A stretch of 64,000 bases of DNA from Hyphomicrobiales bacterium (lineage in GTDB: Bacteria > Pseudomonadota > Alphaproteobacteria > Rhizobiales > Rhizobiaceae), in NCBI GenBank assembly GCA_900472175.1, contig UCHD01000001.1:1-64000 (forward strand), in the 5' to 3' direction. The position numbers and the translations under genes were made by a program. The notes under the pieces were generated by a model. That model was not told the origin of the DNA and did not search any database. It saw only the letters and a list, made by a program, of their open reading frames with translations. Below are positions 18,763 through 28,153 of this stretch, one piece after another (positions within the stretch are counted from its first letter, which is position 1; every line of letters begins with the position of its first letter).

Positions 18763-19298
18763 TGCTGAAGCTTGTTTTCACCGGTGTCTGGATTTGCGCC
18801 GTATCGCTCGGATCCGTGTATTTTTCGATCCAGCATGCATCGGCGCCGGTGGAAACGGATGCGGAGGCGGAACGCCGCGCATTGCAGGAATATGTACCGG
18901 GCGAGCTGATCACCGTGCCGGTCATCACCGATGGCGCGGTGCAGGGTTATTTCCTGACAAAACTGTCGTTCTCGGTCGACAAGGCCAAGGCGAAGACCAT
19001 GGAAGTGCCGTTCAAGGAATCGGTGACGAACGCCTTGTTCGACATTCTGATCGGCCAGAAGCTGATCAACGTCGCCGATACCAGCAATTTCGACCTCGTC
19101 AGCTTCAAGACAATCGTCAAGGAACAGCTCAACAAGCAGCTGCATGACGAAGTGATTTTCCAGGTCCTGGTCGAGCAGCTTGAATATCTGTCGAAGGCCG
19201 ACGTTGCCCGTGTCGCCAATGCGGCGAACGAAAAGCAGCGCAAGCCCGTGCCGATCGTCGACAAGAACGGCCAGGTGGCCAATGATCAGATGCCTTAG
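18762..19298 (+). CDS. FliL-like membrane protein (putative)
   Basis: 178 residues: one N-terminal membrane helix (about 4-24) and a periplasmic domain with the FliL-type order of a strand pair (VPVITDGAVQGYFLTKLSFS), a helix with VTNALFDILI, then VKEQLNKQLHDE and a final strand QVLVEQLEYL. FliL surrounds the stator and stabilises it. In rhizobia the classical fliL lies beside fliP, outside this window, so this would be a second, divergent paralogue. It is coupled to the FlgN-like gene and closes the flagellar cluster. Confidence 0.55.
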   Translation: MLKLVFTGVWICAVSLGSVYFSIQHASAPVETDAEAERRALQEYVPGELITVPVITDGAVQGYFLTKLSFSVDKAKAKTMEVPFKESVTNALFDILIGQKLINVADTSNFDLVSFKTIVKEQLNKQLHDEVIFQVLVEQLEYLSKADVARVANAANEKQRKPVPIVDKNGQVANDQMP

Positions 19299-19363
19299 CC
19301 GAAAGGTAGGCCGCTGCGGCTGGCAAGTAAACCTGAGGCCGGCCGTGCACAGTCAAGTACGGT

Positions 19364-20353
19364 TCAGTTTTTTTCCGGGTTGCGATACTGCTCGTTGACG
19401 AAGCCGAACTCCATCATCAGCCGGCCGCACGCCACGTGAAAATGGTAAAGGCCCGCTGATGGCAGGCCGGATGATCTCCAGAGCGAAATGCCGCGAAACG
19501 GCGAGGCGGCCAGAAGCGCCAGCGACTTGGCTATCGTCCTGATCCGTCCGGTAAGGCCGGGGGCTGCGCGGTGTTCGAGCAGGGCTGAAATCGCCCCGTT
19601 TCGCAGGCTGCGCGATCTGATCCAAGACAGTTCCGTGCGCCGCGCCGGAATGGTCTCGGCCACCCAGGCCTCTGCCGCCCAGGCAAAGGAAAAGCCGTTC
19701 TCCTTGCACCGGCGATAGAAATCGCTGTCTCCCCCGCCGATGAAATTGAACAGTGGATCGAGAAACGGCCGCGGCATGGCGTCAAGCACATGGCGCGTGA
19801 TCAGGACATTACCCGAAGAGTACAGGATCGGAACGGGGCCGGTCGCGTCATAATGGGGCACGAAGACCGGATGCCGCTTGCGCTCATTGCGGGCCTTATT
19901 TTCGAAATCTGGAAGTTGCGGTCCGCCAACGAGATCCGCCCGGGTCTGCTTGTGTACCGAAACGAGGCTGTCGAGCCAATCGGGCGCTGCGAGTTCGTCG
20001 TCGTCGATCACGGCAATGGCTTGCAGGTTGGGGTAGGCGGCAAGCGCCATCGACCAACCGGCATTGTAGGCGTGGCAATTGCCGCGCTGATGCGCGATCA
20101 CCACCAGCGCGTTGACGCGGTGGTCGGCAAAGAGCATTTTTGCGGCGTTTGCCCCTTCCAGTCCGTCTGCGTCATTCTCCATCACCACGATCGCGAAGGG
20201 AGAGCCGGGCGCCTGTGAAATAACGGTCTTCAGGGTCTTGAGAAGATGTTCCGGGCGGCGGAACGTCGGCAGCGTCACAACGAGTTCAATGCTGTCAGGG
20301 CTATCGACCGCCGTCCGGTAAAATTCGGTCACATCCTGGGCGGGCGGGGTCAT
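19364..20353 (-). CDS. Family 2 glycosyltransferase
   Basis: 329 residues, GT-A fold. It has the start strand (ELVVTLPTFRRPEHLLKTL), a nucleotide-binding region and the metal-binding acidic motif VIDDDELAAPDW. It probably adds a sugar to a lipid-linked or surface polysaccharide on the cytoplasmic face. ATG at 20353 is preferred because AGGT lies 8-9 bases upstream; an in-frame start at 20386 adds 11 residues. It is convergent with the flagellar cluster and divergent from the next glycosyltransferase, so it opens the polysaccharide block. Confidence 0.85.
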   Translation of the reverse strand: MTPPAQDVTEFYRTAVDSPDSIELVVTLPTFRRPEHLLKTLKTVISQAPGSPFAIVVMENDADGLEGANAAKMLFADHRVNALVVIAHQRGNCHAYNAGWSMALAAYPNLQAIAVIDDDELAAPDWLDSLVSVHKQTRADLVGGPQLPDFENKARNERKRHPVFVPHYDATGPVPILYSSGNVLITRHVLDAMPRPFLDPLFNFIGGGDSDFYRRCKENGFSFAWAAEAWVAETIPARRTELSWIRSRSLRNGAISALLEHRAAPGLTGRIRTIAKSLALLAASPFRGISLWRSSGLPSAGLYHFHVACGRLMMEFGFVNEQYRNPEKN

Positions 20354-20513
20354 GGCAAGTACCTGTTGAGCGCGGAAAGCTGGCAAGCACTAAAGCAAAT
20401 GTTCCTAAACAGATGCTGAATTTCTAAATTCGCTTTCGAATGAGTGGTTTAAAGCTCGCTTCACGCCGTGTTGCTACAGTCTGGGCAGTTGTTCTCAAGT
20501 CTCACGTGGCAGC

Positions 20514-21791
20514 ATGCATCTGGTTTTCGTTTCCTCGCTGGTGCCGGTGGAGAACCCTTCATCGGGGTTCGACATCGCCAACCGCACCGTCTTCGACGGC
20601 CTTCGCGCCCTTGGTCACAAGGTGAGCGTGATCGGCTACCTGCAGCCGGGCCAGACCCCTGCCTCAGGCAAGGACGTGCATCTGCTCGGCGGACTGGAAG
20701 TCACCAATGCAAAGGTCGGCGCCGCCACCAAGCTGCGCTGGCTGGCAAAAGCCTGTCTCCATCGCACTACGCTGTCGTCGGCGAAGATGCTCGAAGTCAG
20801 CCGCGCTCATGTGGAAACGCTGTTGCAGCGCCTGCAGCCATTCGATGGCATCGTCCTCAACTCCGTGCAGTTGCCAGGCGCCTTCGCCGCCGCATTCCAG
20901 AAACACAAGACGATCTATATCGCACACAATGTCGAAGCCGGGTCGGCGCGTGAAAACGCCGCCACCGCATCCGGCCTTGTGGAGCGTTGGTTGTTCAAGC
21001 GCGAAGCGCATTACCTCGAACGGCTAGAGCGGACACTGACACAGGCGGCCTCGGCAATCTGGACCTTTGCAGAAGCGGATCGCCTCGGCTTTGGTCCTGC
21101 CGTCTCCAGCCGGGCAACCGTGCTGCCGCTGGTGACCCGGTGGGACATGGCCGGGACCGGCCCGGAAAAGCCGCCGGAATATGATCTGGCCCTGATCGGA
21201 ACCTGGAGCTGGCAGCCGAACCGGATCGGCCTGGACTGGTTTCTTTCAAAGGTCGTGCCACTGCTGCCTCCCGGCATGACGATCGGTATTGCCGGCCAGT
21301 TGCCGGATGCACCGGCGATTGCCCATCCCGGGGTCCGCCTGCTCGGCCGGGTGCCTGATGCCCGTGCCTTTGTCGAATCCGGCGCCGTTCTGCCGTTGAT
21401 CAGCCGTGGCGGCACCGGTGTGCAGCTGAAGACCATCGAGACCTTCGAGCTGGGCATGCCCTGTGTCGCGACCGGATCGTCCTTGCGCGGTATCGGTACA
21501 CTGCCAGGCAACTGCGCGGTTGCCGACGATCCTGCCGAATTTGCAAACCTGCTGATCGACAAGGTCGCACAGGTGCGGGCGGGCAACCGCCAGCGCCTGT
21601 CGGGCGCGATTTTTCATCAGGCGCAGAAAGACAAGCTGCTGGAGATGCTGGATGCGGGCCTATCCCGCTTCGGCAAGCCCGCCATCGCACCTGATCTTGC
21701 TGTTGCAAGGAACGAGACGCCCCTGCGGGCAGTCAAAATTGTCAACGCATCTTACAGTCTTGCCGTGCATGAGGGGGGCAAATCCCGATGA
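20514..21791 (+). CDS. GT4-type glycosyltransferase
   Basis: 425 residues, GT-B fold: N-terminal Rossmann part (MHLVFVSSLVPVENPSSGFD) and C-terminal donor-binding part (VLPLISRGGTGVQLKTIETF, with the Glu of the EX7E-type region). It probably transfers a hexose in surface polysaccharide assembly. The stop overlaps the next start (ATGA). The ribosome binding site is weak. Confidence 0.85.
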   Translation: MHLVFVSSLVPVENPSSGFDIANRTVFDGLRALGHKVSVIGYLQPGQTPASGKDVHLLGGLEVTNAKVGAATKLRWLAKACLHRTTLSSAKMLEVSRAHVETLLQRLQPFDGIVLNSVQLPGAFAAAFQKHKTIYIAHNVEAGSARENAATASGLVERWLFKREAHYLERLERTLTQAASAIWTFAEADRLGFGPAVSSRATVLPLVTRWDMAGTGPEKPPEYDLALIGTWSWQPNRIGLDWFLSKVVPLLPPGMTIGIAGQLPDAPAIAHPGVRLLGRVPDARAFVESGAVLPLISRGGTGVQLKTIETFELGMPCVATGSSLRGIGTLPGNCAVADDPAEFANLLIDKVAQVRAGNRQRLSGAIFHQAQKDKLLEMLDAGLSRFGKPAIAPDLAVARNETPLRAVKIVNASYSLAVHEGGKSR

Positions 21792-22603
21792 ATGTTTTCC
21801 CGGGTACATCGATCGTTGCCTCGCAGCGCATGATCCTCGATCTGCCGGTCTGCGATTTCGGCTGGGCCGATGCCTTTGCCTTTGCGGATGAAGTTGCCGC
21901 GCTGCCGATCGGCCAGACGGTGATATCGTTCCTCAACGCCCACAATGCCAACCTGATGATGCACGATCCGGAATACCGGGCGGTACTCGGCCGGCATATC
22001 GTCCTGCCCGATGGACATGGCGTCGATCTCGCATCCTGGCTGTTCCATGGAAAGACCTTCCCCGCCAACCTGAACGGCACCGACTTCGTCCCGGCACTGA
22101 TGACCTACATGACGGCACCGAAGCGCATCGCCATGGTTGGTGCGCGCCCGGAAGTGCTCAAGCGCGCTGCCGAAAACTTTCAGAAACACGCGCCATGGCA
22201 TGAGTTCATCGCCGTTTCCGACGGTTTTTTCGATCCGGCGCAATCCGACGAGGTGATGGCCAAGGTTCGCGCCGTGAAGCCGGATATCCTGCTGATTGCC
22301 ATGGGCAGCCCGAAGCAGGAAAAGTGGATCGACCGCCATGTCGGTCCCGGCCACGCGCGGCTGGTGATCAGTGTTGGCGCGCTGTTCGATTTCATGGCCG
22401 ACGAGGTCCCGCGCGCGTCACCAACCGTCCGGCGCCTCCGCCTGGAATGGCTGCACCGGCTGATCCAGGAGCCAGGCCGCTTGTGGCGGCGCTATCTGCT
22501 CGGGAACCCGTTGTTCGTATATTATATTCTCCGCCATAAGCTGGGCGGGCGTGAGCCGCCGCCGCAAGCCGGTGGTCAGCGCGCCGAGTCACGATCGTTC
22601 TGA
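21788..22603 (+). CDS. WecG/TagA/CpsF family glycosyltransferase
   Basis: 271 residues. Family signatures are clear: LNAHNANLMM, LPDGHGVDLASWL, AMGSPKQEKWI, SVGALFDFMADEVPRA and a C-terminal EWLHRLIQEPGRLWRRYL, which anchors the enzyme to the membrane. Members add N-acetylmannosamine-type or glucuronic-type sugars to the first lipid-linked sugar (WecG, TagA, GumM). It is translationally coupled to the preceding glycosyltransferase. The donor sugar cannot be read from sequence. Confidence 0.9.
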   Translation: MNVFPGTSIVASQRMILDLPVCDFGWADAFAFADEVAALPIGQTVISFLNAHNANLMMHDPEYRAVLGRHIVLPDGHGVDLASWLFHGKTFPANLNGTDFVPALMTYMTAPKRIAMVGARPEVLKRAAENFQKHAPWHEFIAVSDGFFDPAQSDEVMAKVRAVKPDILLIAMGSPKQEKWIDRHVGPGHARLVISVGALFDFMADEVPRASPTVRRLRLEWLHRLIQEPGRLWRRYLLGNPLFVYYILRHKLGGREPPPQAGGQRAESRSF

Positions 22604-22614
22604 CGGAAACCATC

Positions 22615-23493
22615 ATGCGCACAGCTGTCGTTACGGCCTCCTACGCCAATGATTTCGAGCGCTGCCGGCTGCTATGCGAAAGCATGGATATGCGGCTGAA
22701 GGGCGATTGGGTGCACTACCTGCTCGTCGCCCCCTTCGACGTCGCGCTGTTTCGGCAGCTGGAAGGATCACGGCGCCAGGTCATCAGCGAGAGCGATCTT
22801 CTGCCATGGTGGCTCAGGGCCATTCCCGACCCGCTTTCAGCCGGTAGGCGCAAGCTCTGGATCAGCCCCTTCAGCTTGCCACTGCGCGGCTGGCATGCGC
22901 AGCAACTGCGCCGCCTGGCCTTGGCACGCCATATCGGCGAGGCGGCGATGTTTGCCGTTGATTCCGACGTGGTGCTGTTGCGTGATTTCGATCCGGCGGA
23001 CCTTTGGCAGGGCGACCGCTTGACGCTCTACCGCAAGGATGGCGCGATCGGCGAACGCATGCGCTCCAATCATCTCGAATGGCTTGGCCATTCCGACCGG
23101 TTGCTGGGCATCGGTCCCTTCAGCCTGCCCGCCAATGACTATATCAATACGCTGATTGCCTGGCGTACCGACACGTGCCGGGCGCTGCTTGATCATGTCG
23201 AGGCCCTGCATGGCCGCAACTGGATCCGCGCCGTTCTTCACTCGCGCCAGTTTTCGGAATGCCTGATTTATGGCCGCTTTGTCGACGAAGTGTTGATGGG
23301 GGAGGGCCATGTCGCGTCTGCCGAGGGGCTTTGCCACGTGCTTTGGTTCGACGACAGCTATGCGCGCGATATCAATGGCCTGAGGCATTTCATGCGGGAT
23401 ATGGGACCGCATCAGATCGGCATCGGCGTGCAGTCCTTCGTCGGTCACGATCTCACCGACATCCGCAACGTCGTTCTGGAACGAGCCGCCTGA
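22615..23493 (+). CDS. Putative GT-A-fold glycosyltransferase (DUF6492-like)
   Basis: 292 residues. It starts with a nucleotide-sugar-like strand (MRTAVVTASYANDFERCRLL), and a DxD-type motif sits in FAVDSDVVLLRDFD. A conserved-looking WFDDSYARD segment lies near the C-terminus. It resembles the DUF6492 group of uncharacterised glycosyltransferase-like proteins; family name from memory. It follows the WecG-type gene by 11 bases and ends 5 bases before the convergent flippase. Confidence 0.65.
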   Translation: MRTAVVTASYANDFERCRLLCESMDMRLKGDWVHYLLVAPFDVALFRQLEGSRRQVISESDLLPWWLRAIPDPLSAGRRKLWISPFSLPLRGWHAQQLRRLALARHIGEAAMFAVDSDVVLLRDFDPADLWQGDRLTLYRKDGAIGERMRSNHLEWLGHSDRLLGIGPFSLPANDYINTLIAWRTDTCRALLDHVEALHGRNWIRAVLHSRQFSECLIYGRFVDEVLMGEGHVASAEGLCHVLWFDDSYARDINGLRHFMRDMGPHQIGIGVQSFVGHDLTDIRNVVLERAA

Positions 23494-23498
23494 TCCGG

Positions 23499-24764
23499 TC
23501 AGATGACCCGGGTCGTTTCGCCGCGCAAGGCGGAATAGGTGAGGGTGAAGGACGCGGCATAGAGCGCCAGATAGACGCCATTGAGCAGCGGCGCCCAATA
23601 GGTGACATCCGTGCTGGTTCTGAAGAGCACGGCAAGCAAGGCGACCTTGATCACCCCCGCAATCACCAGATTGACCATCCGCCGCACAGTTCGGCCGGTC
23701 GCGTAAAGCAGTTCGGAGTGATATTCGACAAGGTTGCGGAAGGACGGCACCAGCAGCACCGCCATCAGATAGGGCGCTGCCTGCGCGACATTGTTTCCCA
23801 GCCCGCGCGGAAAGACCCAGAGGTAGACCGCCATCGCTGATATCGCCAGGAAGGATACGGCTGCCACCAGCGTTTCAATCGTTAACCGGGTGCGCCAGGA
23901 TGCGATCGTTCCCGGTGTCCGCATGATCTTCTGTACCAGCAATGTGTTGAACGAGCGCACCGGCAGTGCTGTCAGGTCGGCAAGCCGCATGATGATCGCA
24001 TAGATGCCGGAAACCTCCGGCCCGCCGATCGCCAGAACGGCGATCTTGTCGAATTCCGACTGGATGTAGAACAGCACCTCGGCCCCCGCGACCGTGACTG
24101 AATCCGCCCAGCGGCGGAGGTAGAGCGCCGGGCGCCAGCGAAGCCGGACTTTCGGAAAGAACCAGCCGAGCGCGATGACGAGAGCGAGAAGGTTGGCACC
24201 CAGGTAAAACAGCGACCAGGTGACAAGGTCAGCCGTGTGCGACAGCGCGAAGGCCAGCGCGGCGGCGGTGCGGATGCCCGTGCCGATCACCACCAATAGG
24301 GCGGCGCGGCCAAAGCGTCCGAGACCGTTGAGAACGATGACCACGACTTCCAGGCCACGCCAGCAAAGGATTTCAGCGGCCATGAATGCGAGGAAAACGA
24401 CAAGCGCAATGTCGCCTGCAAAAACGGCATAATAGATCGCCAGGCAAAGGACCGCGATCAAGGGCAGCGACAGCAGCGCGCCGGCGGCAAACCCCGCGCT
24501 ATACGTGCCCACCAGCAATGGTTTGACGGTTGCTACCCGGTAAAGCGGCGACATGAAGCCGAAGGCCAGCACCCGCGAGATCATGATGCCGGCCGCCGAT
24601 GCGGTGGCGAACAGGCCGAATTCGGCGATCGACAGCCCGTTGGCAACGCATATGAAATAGACCAGCGACAGTACAAGCCTGCCCGCAGACCCGCTTGTCA
24701 TCGAGATATAGGCGTGAATGACGCCGGCATGGCGAGCGTAGAGTTTTTTGGCGAAATCGATCAC
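23499..24764 (-). CDS. Wzx-like polysaccharide flippase
   Basis: 421 residues with about twelve hydrophobic helices along the whole chain, the layout of the MATE/MOP superfamily polysaccharide flippases (Wzx, RfbX). It moves lipid-linked repeat units to the periplasm. Conserved-sequence recognition is weak, as usual for Wzx. It runs against the glycosyltransferases and is divergent from the chain-length gene at 24948. Confidence 0.8.
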   Translation of the reverse strand: MIDFAKKLYARHAGVIHAYISMTSGSAGRLVLSLVYFICVANGLSIAEFGLFATASAAGIMISRVLAFGFMSPLYRVATVKPLLVGTYSAGFAAGALLSLPLIAVLCLAIYYAVFAGDIALVVFLAFMAAEILCWRGLEVVVIVLNGLGRFGRAALLVVIGTGIRTAAALAFALSHTADLVTWSLFYLGANLLALVIALGWFFPKVRLRWRPALYLRRWADSVTVAGAEVLFYIQSEFDKIAVLAIGGPEVSGIYAIIMRLADLTALPVRSFNTLLVQKIMRTPGTIASWRTRLTIETLVAAVSFLAISAMAVYLWVFPRGLGNNVAQAAPYLMAVLLVPSFRNLVEYHSELLYATGRTVRRMVNLVIAGVIKVALLAVLFRTSTDVTYWAPLLNGVYLALYAASFTLTYSALRGETTRVI

Positions 24765-24824
24765 GAGCGGCGTCCGGATGTGCTGCCCCGTTTCTAGCCG
24801 GTAAAGCTTAATGAGCGGTTCGAG

Positions 24825-24864
24825 CCTGTAGATCTACGGCGTTTCAACGCCGTAAATCTGCAGG
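24825..24864. promoter_or_regulatory. 40-bp imperfect palindrome between divergent flippase and chain-length genes
   Basis: Arms 24825-24843 and 24846-24864 are 19 bases each with two mismatches and a 2-base spacer; the core TACGGCGTTTCAACGCCGTA is perfect outside the spacer. It lies in the 183 bases between two divergent genes. It could be a dimer operator controlling both, or a cruciform/hairpin in one leader. Confidence 0.55.
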
Positions 24865-24947
24865 CTGTTAACGGTTTGTTTGCCACAAAAACTTAAGCTT
24901 CGTTCACAATTCGTCACGTTGCCCATTGCGGGCGTTTGCAGGCATTG

Positions 24948-27032
24948 ATGTTCGACCCGGAAGACAACAAAAGGACAGTGGCGCCTCGCTCCCCGGTCGG
25001 CCTTGCGTCGAAGGAGGGGGGCGCGTCGTCGCGTTCCCGCACCGCAACCCGTGCCGGAGCGCCAATTGCGCGCACCGCCAGCGAATTGCTGGACCGCTTG
25101 GGTAGTCCTGCGGCAAAACCCAAAGTGTCAGGCACCGCTCCCCAGTCCGCCGGAGTGCCGCCGAAAAAGACCTCCAGGCGCTTGTCCGGTTGGTTCAAGC
25201 GCAAGGAAACACCGCAGACCATCCCAGCCCGCATTGATCCGACATCAGTGCCTGCGGCTAGTGCCGAAGTCTATTTTGGAGAGCAGCAGGACCGGCCGCT
25301 GATCGACATCGCCACGGTCATGACATCCGTCTGGCAGCTTCGAAAGACGATCTTGCTCATGACGGCCGCCGGCGCCATCGGTGGCGTCTTGCTCGCTCTA
25401 TCGACTCCAAGCGTCTATGTTTCCCAAAGCAAGCTCTATGTCGATCCGCGCGAAGTCCGGTTGACGGATTCCGATCTGTCCAAGGAAAGCCTGGCAACTG
25501 AAGCGATCCTGGCGCTGGTCGACAGTCAGCTTGAAGTGTTGCGGTCGCGGACCGTTCTGGAAAAGGTCGCCATCGATCTGGGGCTGGACCGCGATCCCGA
25601 ATTCGGCGGAGTTACCACCGGCAAGGGGGGCCTTGCCGACGGCATCGGCGTCATCCGCGATATCGTTGCCCCAGGTAAAGCGGCGCCGGCGCCGGCCTCC
25701 GGGGTCAACCCGCGGACACTGGAGAAACTGAGCAATGCCGTTTCCGTATCGCGCGATCCGAAAACGTTTATCGTGACCATCGAGGTCAAGAGCCGCGACC
25801 CGGCCAAATCGGCACTGATCGCCAATCGCCTCGTGTCGACATTCCTCAGCGAGGAGCAGGCTGCCCAATCCGGTTTCTTCCAGCGGACGACGAAGGCGCT
25901 GGATAGCCGGTTGGCCGATCTGCGCACGGAACTGGACGCGGCTGAAAATGCGGTGGAGAAATACAAGGCCGACCACGACATTGTCGGTGCCGCCGGCGAG
26001 TTGATCTTCGACAAGCAGTTGCTGGCCCTGAACGATCAGGTCGGTGCCGTCCGCAATCGCATCGCCGATGCGCAGGCGAAGGTCGACCTTGCGGCCAGGA
26101 TCAGCTTGAATGACGTCTTGAGCGGTGCATTTCCCGAAGAGGTGAGTTCCGTAACGCTTCAGGATCTGCGCAAGCAGTATTCCGAGGCGCGCGCCCAGCT
26201 GGGCGCGCTGGATGCGAGCCTTGGGCCGCGGCACCCGCAGCGCCTGGCCGCCGTCCAGTCGCTTGAGGTCGCGCGCTCCGAAATTGGCAACGCGCTTCGC
26301 CGCATCGCCGCAACGGCGAAGACCGAACTCGACCGCGCGGTGCGGACGGAAAAGGATCTCGTCCAGCAGTTGGCGGTGCAGAAGGCACAGCAGATGAACT
26401 CGTCCACCGGCTTCATCGAGCTGCGGGAGCTGGAGCGCAAGGCCACCGCAACCCGGACGATCTACGAATCCTTCCTCAAACGGGCGAGCGAAACCGGCCA
26501 GGAAGAGAAACTGACCTCGAAGAACATCCGGGTGATCGCCTCGGCGCAGCCTCCGTTGCAAGCCAACGGCCCGTCGCGCAAGCTGATCGCGATCGGCGGC
26601 CTGATTGCCGGCTTCATGGCAGGGGTTGGACTGGGTGTTGCGCTGGGTCTTTACCGCAGCATGAAGGACTTGCTGCAGCGGTCGAACCGGCCGGTTGCCG
26701 TGGTCCCGCAGCGTGATCCACCCGGAATGGATGATCATAACCCCGATGGTCCGGGAACGCGGCAGGCTATCGACGATCCAGCGCCCGCACCTGTCGTCTA
26801 CAGGGCACGGATGCCATCGGCGCATCACGCGGCGGCGTCTGCCGCAGCACTGTCAGCGTTTCCGCAACGAAGCGGCGAGGCCGGCTCGGCCAGCCTGCGT
26901 GACTATCTGCGTGAGATGCAGGAAAGTGACGCTGATAACGGTGACATCGCCGAAGTGCAGGAAAACCTGCGCGCGCTGCGGTCGCGAGTCGAGCACTATG
27001 CGAAACAGCGAGCCGGCGGCCGGCGGTATTAG
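24948..27032 (+). CDS. Wzz/ExoP-type polysaccharide chain-length (co-polymerase) protein without kinase domain
   Basis: 694 residues. A disordered basic N-terminal tail (1-120) precedes a membrane helix (about 132-155, TILLMTAAGAIGGVLLAL). A large periplasmic coiled-coil Wzz domain follows (YVSQSKLYVDPREVRLTDSD; SRDPAKSALIANRLVSTF; long heptad region about 300-500). A second helix (about 550-575) has the proline-rich approach ASAQPPLQANGPSRK. About 115 cytoplasmic residues follow with no Walker motifs, so no tyrosine kinase activity is expected. It controls chain length in Wzx/Wzy-type export. ATG at 24948 follows CAGG; a TTG twelve bases upstream is the alternative. Confidence 0.85.
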   Translation: MFDPEDNKRTVAPRSPVGLASKEGGASSRSRTATRAGAPIARTASELLDRLGSPAAKPKVSGTAPQSAGVPPKKTSRRLSGWFKRKETPQTIPARIDPTSVPAASAEVYFGEQQDRPLIDIATVMTSVWQLRKTILLMTAAGAIGGVLLALSTPSVYVSQSKLYVDPREVRLTDSDLSKESLATEAILALVDSQLEVLRSRTVLEKVAIDLGLDRDPEFGGVTTGKGGLADGIGVIRDIVAPGKAAPAPASGVNPRTLEKLSNAVSVSRDPKTFIVTIEVKSRDPAKSALIANRLVSTFLSEEQAAQSGFFQRTTKALDSRLADLRTELDAAENAVEKYKADHDIVGAAGELIFDKQLLALNDQVGAVRNRIADAQAKVDLAARISLNDVLSGAFPEEVSSVTLQDLRKQYSEARAQLGALDASLGPRHPQRLAAVQSLEVARSEIGNALRRIAATAKTELDRAVRTEKDLVQQLAVQKAQQMNSSTGFIELRELERKATATRTIYESFLKRASETGQEEKLTSKNIRVIASAQPPLQANGPSRKLIAIGGLIAGFMAGVGLGVALGLYRSMKDLLQRSNRPVAVVPQRDPPGMDDHNPDGPGTRQAIDDPAPAPVVYRARMPSAHHAAASAAALSAFPQRSGEAGSASLRDYLREMQESDADNGDIAEVQENLRALRSRVEHYAKQRAGGRRY

Positions 27033-27238
27033 CGCTCTGTATCCATGGAGGCTGTCTTGCCCCGGGAAGAAATCCCTCATGAATGATAGGAATGCAAATC
27101 GTCGTGGTGTTTATGCTGGACCTGGCGCGGATCAGTGGTGAATTTATTCGATCTGAACAGCATAGGACGCATTGAGGCGAGCGCTGTTTTTTGCTGAAAC
27201 TAGACTGAACAGAACAAACGAGAATCTGGGAGAACTCC

Positions 27239-28138
27239 GTGACGACCGTGATTGATGGCAAGCAAGTTGCAGCGTCGGTGATCGATGCCGTGAAAACCGC
27301 ATCGCAGGCATTGACCGAACAGACCGGCGTCAAGACCGGTCTCGCCGTCGTCATCGTCGGAAATGATTCGGCAAGCCACGCCTATGTCTCCTCCAAGAGC
27401 AAGATGGCCAAGGAATGCGGCTTTACCTCGGTTCAGCATACGCTGCCGGAGGAAACGACGCAGGAAGAACTGGCTACTCTCGTTCAGACACTTAACAGGG
27501 ATGAGAGCCTGCACGGCATTCTCGTCCAGCTTCCGCTGCCGAAACATTTGAACTCCGAACCGATCATCCAGTCCATCCTGCCGGAAAAGGATGTCGATGG
27601 CCTGCACGTCGTCAATGCCGGCAAATTGGCGACCGGCGATCTCGATGGCGGCCTCGTCTCCTGTACGCCGGCCGGCGCCATGGTGTTCGTCAAGCGCACG
27701 CATGGCGAGGATTTGTCAGGCCTCAATGCCGTCGTTATCGGCCGCTCCAACCTGTTTGGCAAGCCGATGGCGCAGCTGCTGCTCGCCGCCAATGCGACAG
27801 TGACTATCGCTCATTCGCGTACCAAGGATCTGGCTTCCGTCTGCCGCAATGCCGATATCCTGGTCGCTGCCGTCGGCCGTCCGGAAATGGTCAAGGCCGA
27901 TTGGGTCAAGCCCGGCGCTACCGTGATCGATGTCGGCATCAACCGTGTTGCAGCCCCCGAAAAGGGCGAGGGCAAGTCCCGTCTGGTGGGTGACGTTGCC
28001 TTCGAGGAATGCGCCAAGGTAGCCGCCGTCATTACGCCGGTGCCGGGCGGTGTCGGCCCGATGACAATTGCCATGCTGATGGCCAACACGGTGATTGCGG
28101 CCTATCGCAAGGCAGGCAAGGCCGCACCAAAATTCTGA
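27239..28138 (+). CDS. folD: Methylenetetrahydrofolate dehydrogenase/cyclohydrolase FolD
   Basis: 299 residues. Bifunctional enzyme of one-carbon metabolism (5,10-methylene-THF to 10-formyl-THF, NADP dependent). The catalytic Tyr49 and Lys53 lie in [25 protein letters not shown] and the NADP-binding [17 protein letters not shown] are present, with [15 protein letters not shown] near the end. The start codon is GTG with GGGAG 6 bases upstream. It appears to stand alone. Confidence 0.96.
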   Translation: MTTVIDGKQVAASVIDAVKTASQALTEQTGVKTGLAVVIVGNDSASHAYVSSKSKMAKECGFTSVQHTLPEETTQEELATLVQTLNRDESLHGILVQLPLPKHLNSEPIIQSILPEKDVDGLHVVNAGKLATGDLDGGLVSCTPAGAMVFVKRTHGEDLSGLNAVVIGRSNLFGKPMAQLLLAANATVTIAHSRTKDLASVCRNADILVAAVGRPEMVKADWVKPGATVIDVGINRVAAPEKGEGKSRLVGDVAFEECAKVAAVITPVPGGVGPMTIAMLMANTVIAAYRKAGKAAPKF

Positions 28139-28153
28139 TGCAAGCGGAACGCG

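Noticed and set aside
27079-27141. 20-codon ORF between the chain-length gene and folD
   Set aside because: No ribosome site, no hydrophobic or conserved feature.
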